Of a stretch of 18,668 bases of DNA, positions 13,875-18,668 are shown in pieces. The DNA is taken from the NCBI GenBank assembly GCA_021204605.1, contig JAJPZD010000101.1, positions 1-18,668 of the forward strand. The letters are read 5' to 3'. The position numbers and the translations under genes were made by a program. Numbering within the stretch: position 1 is the stretch's first letter; each line of letters begins with the position of its first letter. The notes under the pieces were generated by a model. The model worked only from the letters and a program-made list of their open reading frames with translations. It was not told the origin of the DNA and made no database searches. This DNA comes from Prevotella sp. GTDB taxonomy: Bacteria > Bacteroidota > Bacteroidia > Bacteroidales > Bacteroidaceae.

Positions 13875-15335
13875 ATGACAGAAGAATTGGAAAACAAGAA
13901 TGAAGGTATCTCCACTGGAAACAATAGAAACCGTGAGGGCTATGAGCAAAATGAGAATTCAACCTATCGGAGCAACAGTGACAGACCAATGCGTCCGCGC
14001 ATACGAATACAGAATGCATATACTCAAAATAGGGTGTATGGCAGCAAGAGTAATGTAGAAGGAGGTTTCCGTCCTGAAGGTTTTGGCAATGCTTACAAGC
14101 CAGAGGGCGACCAGCCCCGTCCTTACCGCCCGCGTTACAACAATGGCGGTCAGCCAGGTGCCTATCAGCCACGCCCCAACCAGTATGGTCAACGTACATA
14201 CAACTCTTATCGTCCCCGTTACAACAACGAGAATAGCGAGGGTGGCTACCAGCCACGCCCCAACCAGTATGGTCAGCGTCCGAATGCCGGCTATCGTCCA
14301 CGTTACAACAGCCCCGATCCAGAGGGTGGCTATCAGCCACGTCAGACACCTTATGGCCAGCGTCCGAATACCAGCTATCGTCCACGCTACAGCAACGATC
14401 CAGAGGGAGGCTATCAGCCACGTCAGACACCGTATGGTCAGCGTCCGAATACCGGCTACCGTCCACGCTATAACAGTAATGGCGAGAATGGTTATCAGCC
14501 AAGACAGGGAGGCTATCACCGTAATACCGGTTATCGTCCACGTGCTGACTACGATCCGAGTGCACGCTATAGCATGAAGAAACGTATCGAGTACAAGGAG
14601 ACAAACATAGATCCTACTGTTCCCGTCCGCCTCAATAAGTTTCTTGCCAACGCTGGAGTATGCAGCCGCCGAGAGGCTGATGAATATATTAAGGCAGGTG
14701 TGGTTTCCGTGAACGGCAATGTGGTAACTGAACTTGGAACGAAAGTGTTGCGTACAGACGAGGTGAAGTTCCACGACCAGAAGGTCAATATGGAGAAGAA
14801 GGTGTATGTTCTCTTGAACAAGCCGAAGGACTGTGTCACAACTATCGATGATCCTAACCAGCGCAAGACAGTGATGGACTTGGTTAAGGGTGCATGCCCT
14901 GAAAGGATATATCCAGTTGGCCGTCTTGACAGGAATACCACCGGTGTGCTTCTGCTGACCAATGATGGAGAACTTGCGAGCAAGCTGACACATCCACAGT
15001 TCTTGAAGAAGAAGATATATCATGTATTCCTTGACAAGAACGTTACAGCTCACGATATGCAGCAGATTGCTGATGGAATCACGCTTGAGGACGGTGAGAT
15101 ACATGCAGATGCCATTGAGTATGCAAGTGATACCGACAAGAGCCAGGTGGGCATAGAGATACATAGCGGCAAGAACCGCATCGTGCGCCGTATATTCGAA
15201 AGTCTCGGTTATAGAGTGATAAAGCTCGACCGTGTACTCTTCGCAGGACTCACAAAGAAGAATGTGCGTCGTGGCGACTGGCGTTTCCTCACCGAGAAAG
15301 AGGTGGAAATGCTTCGCATGGGTGCATTCCAGTAA
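13875..15335 (+). CDS. Pseudouridine synthase (RsuA/RluB type) with repetitive disordered N-terminus
   Basis: The product is 486 residues, roughly twice the size of the bacterial RluB core. Residues 1-235 are low-complexity and rich in R, Y, G, P, N and Q, containing five tandem units of 27-28 residues (from Y97) of the type YQPRxxxYGQRPNxGYRPRYN. The S4 RNA-binding domain spans about 250-300 (RLNKFLANAGVCSRREADEYI, VSVNG). The catalytic domain follows, with VLLNKPK at 312-318, catalytic aspartate D352 in GRLDRNTTGVLLLTNDG, and KNRIVRRIFESLGYRVIKLDR at about 433-453. It converts a uridine in 23S rRNA, or possibly 16S rRNA, to pseudouridine. The exact target is not readable here. Arg/Gly/Tyr-rich tails of this kind generally bind RNA or promote condensates; that role is inferred. 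The ATG at 13875 is the only suitable start. Confidence 0.93.
   Translation: MTEELENKNEGISTGNNRNREGYEQNENSTYRSNSDRPMRPRIRIQNAYTQNRVYGSKSNVEGGFRPEGFGNAYKPEGDQPRPYRPRYNNGGQPGAYQPRPNQYGQRTYNSYRPRYNNENSEGGYQPRPNQYGQRPNAGYRPRYNSPDPEGGYQPRQTPYGQRPNTSYRPRYSNDPEGGYQPRQTPYGQRPNTGYRPRYNSNGENGYQPRQGGYHRNTGYRPRADYDPSARYSMKKRIEYKETNIDPTVPVRLNKFLANAGVCSRREADEYIKAGVVSVNGNVVTELGTKVLRTDEVKFHDQKVNMEKKVYVLLNKPKDCVTTIDDPNQRKTVMDLVKGACPERIYPVGRLDRNTTGVLLLTNDGELASKLTHPQFLKKKIYHVFLDKNVTAHDMQQIADGITLEDGEIHADAIEYASDTDKSQVGIEIHSGKNRIVRRIFESLGYRVIKLDRVLFAGLTKKNVRRGDWRFLTEKEVEMLRMGAFQ
14163..14543 (+). repeat. In-frame tandem repeat, 81-84 base units, within the pseudouridine synthase gene
   Basis: Units start at 14163, 14247, 14331, 14412 and 14493, so periods are 84, 84, 81 and 81 bases, all multiples of three. 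The third and fourth units differ at only 5 of their first 60 bases, some of them silent changes, which suggests recent duplication. The fifth unit is shortened. A degenerate earlier half-unit (PYRPRYNN) precedes the first. Confidence 0.9.
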
Positions 15336-15363
15336 AATAATAGTTTGAATTTCTTTGTATATA

Positions 15364-15385
15364 GTCAGGGGGTATCTTCCCTGAC
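15364..15385 (+). other. Stem-loop between the pseudouridine synthase gene and asnS
   Basis: GTCAGGG at 15364-15370 pairs perfectly with CCCTGAC at 15379-15385 around an 8-base loop. It ends 18 bases before the asnS ATG. There is no T run after it on the plus strand, so it is not a standard terminator. It could be a leader element of asnS or a weak terminator of the upstream gene. Confidence 0.5.
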
Positions 15386-15403
15386 TTCATAAAAACAGTG
15401 ATC

Positions 15404-16807
15404 ATGGAAAATATAAAGAGAACAAGAGTTGTTGAAGTCCTTCAGCGAAAGGATTTCGGTACTGTGGTTAATGTAAAGGGTTGGGTGCGCACCCACCGGA
15501 GCAGCAAGTCGGTTGAGTTCATAGCATTGAACGACGGTTCCACGATAAAGAATGTCCAGATCGTGGTTGACCCGACGAAATTCGATGCCGAGATGCTCAA
15601 GCAAGTTACTACCGGCGCCTGTCTGAATGTCAACGGAGAGTTGGTGGAGAGTCAGGGCGCCGGTCAGAGTGTGGAGCTGCAATGCCGTGAGATAGAGATT
15701 TATGGCTTGTGCGGAGAGGACTATCCGATGCAGAAGAAAGGTCAGAGTTACGAGAAGATGCGCGAGAAAGCCCACTTGCGTCTCCGTACCAATACTTTCG
15801 GCGCCGTGATGCGTATCCGCCACAATATGGCCATCGCCATTCACAAGTATTTCCATGAGCATGGTTTCTTTTATTTCCATACACCGCTTATCACGGCGAG
15901 CGACTGTGAGGGAGCCGGTCAGATGTTTCAGGTAACGACGAAGAACCTGTATGACTTGAAGAAAGATGCAGACGGCAAGATTACCTACGATGATGATTTC
16001 TTTGGCAAGCAGACATCATTGACGGTAAGCGGACAGCTTGAGGGCGAGCTTGGTGCTACGGCATTGGGGGCTATTTACACTTTCGGCCCTACGTTCCGTG
16101 CGGAGAACTCGAATACGCCGCGCCACTTGGCAGAGTTTTGGATGATAGAGCCGGAAATGGCGTTCTATGATCTTAATGACCTAATGGACTTGGAAGAGGA
16201 CTTTATCAAGCACTGTGTTCAGTGGGCATTGGACAACTGTCAGGATGACCTTGAGTTTTTGAACAAGATGGTTGACAAGACGCTTATCGAGCGGTTGAAG
16301 TCGGTTGTTTCTGGTTCATTTGTCCGCCTGCCATATACAGAGGGCATAAAGATTCTTGAGGATGCTGTTGCGAAGGGTCATAAGTTTGAGTTCCCTGTAA
16401 GCTGGGGCATGGACCTTGCGAGTGAGCATGAGCGTTATCTCGTTGAGCAGCATTTCAAGAGGCCTGTTATCATGACCGGCTATCCAAAGGAAATCAAGGC
16501 GTTCTACATGAAACTTGACGAGGGCGGCAAGACGGTTCAGGGTACCGACGTGCTGTTCCCGCAGATCGGCGAGATTATCGGAGGCAGCGTGCGTGAGGAG
16601 GATTATGACAAGCTGATGAACGAGATTAAGGAGCGCAACATTCCGATGAAGGATATGTGGTGGTATCTCGACACCCGTAAGTACGGTTCTTGTCCTCATG
16701 CAGGTTTCGGCCTCGGTTTCGAGCGTCTTATCCTTTTCGTTACCGGTATGCAGAACATCCGTGACGTGATACCGTTTCCACGCACGCCGAAAAACGCAGA
16801 GTTCTAA
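15404..16807 (+). CDS. asnS: Asparaginyl-tRNA synthetase
   Basis: The product is 467 residues from ATG 15404, the usual bacterial length. A GTG two codons upstream (15398) is in frame but less likely. The N-terminal OB-fold anticodon-binding domain spans about 18-105 (VVNVKGWVRTHRSSKSVEFIALNDGS is its start). The class II catalytic core follows, with motif 2 at 231-251 (FRAENSNTPRHLAEF, WMIEPE) and motif 3 at 434-443 (GFGLGFERLI). The combination of NTPRHLAEFWMIEPE and the C-terminal IRDVIPFPRTP is typical of AsnRS rather than AspRS. It charges tRNA-Asn with asparagine using ATP in the cytoplasm. The gene is complete and ends convergent to the histidine kinase gene. Confidence 0.96.
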   Translation: MENIKRTRVVEVLQRKDFGTVVNVKGWVRTHRSSKSVEFIALNDGSTIKNVQIVVDPTKFDAEMLKQVTTGACLNVNGELVESQGAGQSVELQCREIEIYGLCGEDYPMQKKGQSYEKMREKAHLRLRTNTFGAVMRIRHNMAIAIHKYFHEHGFFYFHTPLITASDCEGAGQMFQVTTKNLYDLKKDADGKITYDDDFFGKQTSLTVSGQLEGELGATALGAIYTFGPTFRAENSNTPRHLAEFWMIEPEMAFYDLNDLMDLEEDFIKHCVQWALDNCQDDLEFLNKMVDKTLIERLKSVVSGSFVRLPYTEGIKILEDAVAKGHKFEFPVSWGMDLASEHERYLVEQHFKRPVIMTGYPKEIKAFYMKLDEGGKTVQGTDVLFPQIGEIIGGSVREEDYDKLMNEIKERNIPMKDMWWYLDTRKYGSCPHAGFGLGFERLILFVTGMQNIRDVIPFPRTPKNAEF

Positions 16808-16822
16808 AATTATCATTCTCGT

Positions 16823-16849
16823 ATTTTGAAGTCTGTATGGCTTCAAAAT
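16823..16849. terminator. Hairpin after asnS
   Basis: ATTTTGAAG at 16823-16831 pairs perfectly with CTTCAAAAT at 16841-16849 around a 9-base loop. It lies 16 bases past the asnS stop, in the gap between convergent genes. The stem is AT-rich but carries its own A and T runs, so it can serve either direction. Confidence 0.55.
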
Positions 16850-16858
16850 GCTATATAG

Positions 16859-16897
16859 GCTTTATCTTTTCGTTGATGTAGAACGATAAGATAAAGC
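16859..16897. terminator. Second hairpin between convergent genes, touching the kinase stop codon
   Basis: GCTTTATCTT at 16859-16868 pairs perfectly with 16888-16897. After a single T-T mismatch, TCGTT at 16870-16874 pairs with AACGA at 16882-16886, closing a 7-base loop. On the plus strand the stem is followed by TATTTTC, giving a modest U-rich tail for asnS. Its right arm ends on the last base of the histidine kinase stop codon. Confidence 0.65.
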
Positions 16898-18306
16898 TAT
16901 TTTCTTAGTGTGAAATTGAAAACAAGGCCTCCAGTGAGGTTATTGCTGACGGATATTGTGCCGCCGTGCAGCATTACGGTGTTCTTGACGATGGCCAGGC
17001 CGAGGCCGGTGCCTCCCATTTTGCGGCTGCGCCCTTTGTCAACACGGTAAAAGCGTTCAAAGAGGCGGGGGAGGTGTTCATGCGGAACACCGATGCCGTT
17101 GTCGCTGAAAACAAAATGCCAGCAATTGGTTTCTTCTGTTGCGGAAAGCGTTATTGTAGTACCTTCGCCAGCGTAAGCTATGGCGTTGTCGGTGAGGTTG
17201 CGGAAGATACTGTAAAGCAGGGAGTGGTTGCCCCTGACGATAACGTTTTCAGGCAGTCGGTTCTCGAATTTCATTTTATGCTCATCGATTTGCAGTGCAG
17301 TCTCCTTTGCGATGTCAGCAACCATCTTACTGATATCAACAGTCTCGAAAGCAGCCAAATTCGGAGCATCATCAAGACGGTTGAGGGTGGAGATGTCGGA
17401 GAGTAGGGAGGCAAGCCGTTGAGCCTGAGCAAAGCAGCGTTGCAGGAATTGTTTTTTAGTGGCCTCATTCATATCAGAATTTTCAAGGATAGTCTCAAGA
17501 TAGCCCTGAATGCTTGCCACGGGGGTTTTAAGTTCATGTGAGATATTCTGTGTCAGTTGTCTTTTCAATACGTTCTGCTCCTCTTTAGTTTTTTGCAATC
17601 TCTTGTATATCTTGATGATACGTTCAGCAATCTCACCAAGTTCATCACCAGGGAATTCCACAAGGTCTTCTGTGTCAAGGCTCTCGTTGTGGTCGGCACG
17701 ACTTGCAAAGATACGCAACTTGTTGATGTTGTCGCCCAGACGTGCAACGAAGCGGTAAAGGGCGAGAATCAGCAGCAGTATCGCTATGAGTGAGAACCAC
17801 AGATAATTGCTGTCAGCCTTGAGAGCTTGCGCCAGACTGTCGTCATACGGCAAAGCACTTCTGACTATCAATCCTTTTTGGGGGAAGAAAGTAGCGGAGT
17901 AGAAATACACCTCGTTGGTGGTGGTGCTATGGCGGCTGATGTCCGTGCCAGTGCCGTTTTTTATAGCCTCAGCCACCTCGTCACGGTTCAGATGGTTTTC
18001 CATGGCGGTGTAATCCTTGTAGATATTATCGTAAACAACATTGCCAAGAGAGTCGATAAGGGTGACACGCAGTCCTTCAATACGGTGATTTGCCACGAAG
18101 GAATCAATGCTATTTTCCGACAGTTCGCCATTGTGAAAGATGTCCTCCATCAGGTTGGTGTTATAATCCTGAAGCCGGATATTCAGCATGTCTATCTTAT
18201 ATTCCTTTTCCCTGCTGTGCTGGAAGATGATAAATGCGGCGGCAAAGATGAGGAATATAGACAGCACCGTGATATACAGGCGTGTTCCTATCGACGTTCT
18301 TTTCAT
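16897..18306 (-). CDS. Two-component sensor histidine kinase
   Basis: The product is 469 residues. Membrane helices lie at about 9-28 and 168-187, flanking a periplasmic sensor region of about 140 residues (VTLIDSLGNVVYDN within it), and a linker of HAMP-like position follows. The dimerisation/phosphoacceptor domain has the H box ISHELKTP with H257. The ATP-binding domain has the N box RNLTDNAIAYAGEG at 369-382, G1 DNGIGVP at 402-408, the F region LFERFYRVDKGRS and G2 GGTGLGLAIVKN at 431-442. All catalytic motifs are intact. The overall design is PhoR/VicK-like. It would autophosphorylate on H257 and pass the phosphate to the response regulator encoded just upstream, 9 bases away in the same operon. 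The signal sensed cannot be inferred. Confidence 0.95.
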   Translation of the reverse strand: MKRTSIGTRLYITVLSIFLIFAAAFIIFQHSREKEYKIDMLNIRLQDYNTNLMEDIFHNGELSENSIDSFVANHRIEGLRVTLIDSLGNVVYDNIYKDYTAMENHLNRDEVAEAIKNGTGTDISRHSTTTNEVYFYSATFFPQKGLIVRSALPYDDSLAQALKADSNYLWFSLIAILLLILALYRFVARLGDNINKLRIFASRADHNESLDTEDLVEFPGDELGEIAERIIKIYKRLQKTKEEQNVLKRQLTQNISHELKTPVASIQGYLETILENSDMNEATKKQFLQRCFAQAQRLASLLSDISTLNRLDDAPNLAAFETVDISKMVADIAKETALQIDEHKMKFENRLPENVIVRGNHSLLYSIFRNLTDNAIAYAGEGTTITLSATEETNCWHFVFSDNGIGVPHEHLPRLFERFYRVDKGRSRKMGGTGLGLAIVKNTVMLHGGTISVSNNLTGGLVFNFTLRK

Positions 18307-18315
18307 GTGAAAGAT

Positions 18316-18668
18316 TTAAGCGTCAAAATAATAACCGAAGCCTAATCGTGTTACGATGCATTTGGAGAAACGCCCGATCTTCTTGCGTAGTCGTGTGATG
18401 TTGACATCCACCGTGCGGTCAAGCACGAAAACATCCTTGGGCCAGATACGGTCAATCAGTTCCTGGCGTGAGAACACCTTTCCTTTTTCCTCAAGGAGCA
18501 GGTGAAGGATTTCGAACTCCGTTTTTGTGAAAGGGATGTTTGTTCCGTCAATGCAGACCGATTTCTTGTCCAAATTCAGTTCAAGACCTTGATAGTTAAT
18601 GACTTTTGCCTGCGGCTCATCCACTGGGTCAGTCGTTCTTCTCAGCACCGCCCGCACCCTGACGAGAA
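18316..18668 (-). CDS. OmpR/PhoB-family response regulator, partial (N-terminus beyond right edge)
   Basis: About 117 C-terminal residues are visible, and the frame is open through the right edge as LVRVRAVLRR, the typical end of a receiver domain. The rest is a complete winged-helix DNA-binding domain: YQGLELNLDKKSVCIDG, then FTKTEFEILHLLLEEKGKVFSRQELIDRIW, then the recognition-helix region RTVDVNITRLRKKIG and the wing RLGFGYYFDA. The phosphorylated aspartate lies outside the window. The gene ends 9 bases before the kinase start, so the pair forms one regulator-kinase operon. The first visible codons are not a start; a GTG at 18657 is internal. Confidence 0.93.
   Translation of the reverse strand, partial: LVRVRAVLRRTTDPVDEPQAKVINYQGLELNLDKKSVCIDGTNIPFTKTEFEILHLLLEEKGKVFSRQELIDRIWPKDVFVLDRTVDVNITRLRKKIGRFSKCIVTRLGFGYYFDA

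Noticed and set aside
14163..14543. Regular repeats considered as a CRISPR array
   Set aside because: The units are contiguous, lack unique spacers, keep the reading frame and encode a coherent protein repeat.
14083..14577. A 164-codon plus-strand frame over the repeat region, repetitive in sequence
   Set aside because: It is the +1-type reading of the same 81-84 base repeat. Repeat periods divisible by three keep alternative frames open without implying a gene.
13959..15164. A 401-codon open frame on the minus strand opposite the pseudouridine synthase gene
   Set aside because: It is an antisense shadow. The plus-strand frame has a recognisable S4 and catalytic domain, while the antisense product is low-complexity I/A/T/W-rich sequence created by the repeats.

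Overview
The window looks like chromosomal DNA from the Bacteroidota, most likely a Prevotella-type member of the Bacteroidales. The evidence is a SusC/SusD pair, promoters with a TAnnTTTG -7 box instead of an E. coli-type -10, almost no Shine-Dalgarno sequences, and two secreted proteins whose C-termini look like type IX secretion sorting tails. The genus is an inference from protein style.

Layout, left to right. (1) Positions 1-741, minus strand: a HigB-like toxin gene followed by a HigA-like antitoxin gene cut by the left edge, with an AT-rich palindrome-containing control region upstream. (2) Positions 957-1009: a long near-perfect hairpin that can terminate transcription in both directions. 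(3) Positions 1069-10237, minus strand: a polysaccharide utilization operon in the order susC, susD, small secreted protein, multidomain family-1 pectate lyase. It is read from a promoter near 10350 and suggests growth on pectin. No dedicated regulator lies next to it. (4) Positions 10442-10919, minus strand: a small heat-shock protein (Hsp20) gene and its terminator. (5) Positions 11167-12311, plus strand: two tandem half-size chromate-transporter-family genes, divergent from hsp20. (6) Positions 12466-16807, plus strand: three housekeeping genes: purB; a large-subunit-type pseudouridine synthase with a long repetitive disordered N-terminus; and asnS. (7) Positions 16897-18668, minus strand: a two-component system convergent with asnS, with a sensor histidine kinase preceded by an OmpR/PhoB-type response regulator cut by the right edge.

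How the genes work together: SusC and SusD would bind and import pectic oligosaccharides released by the pectate lyase. The uncharacterised secreted protein shares a beta-rich module with the C-terminal half of the lyase, so the two probably act on the same substrate or at the same surface. The remaining genes are ordinary stress, transport, nucleotide, RNA-modification, translation and signalling genes. I see no CRISPR array, tRNA, rRNA, insertion sequence or prophage. Nothing here is clearly an undescribed system. The best leads are the duplicated secreted module, the disordered repeat region of the pseudouridine synthase, and several leader or operator structures.
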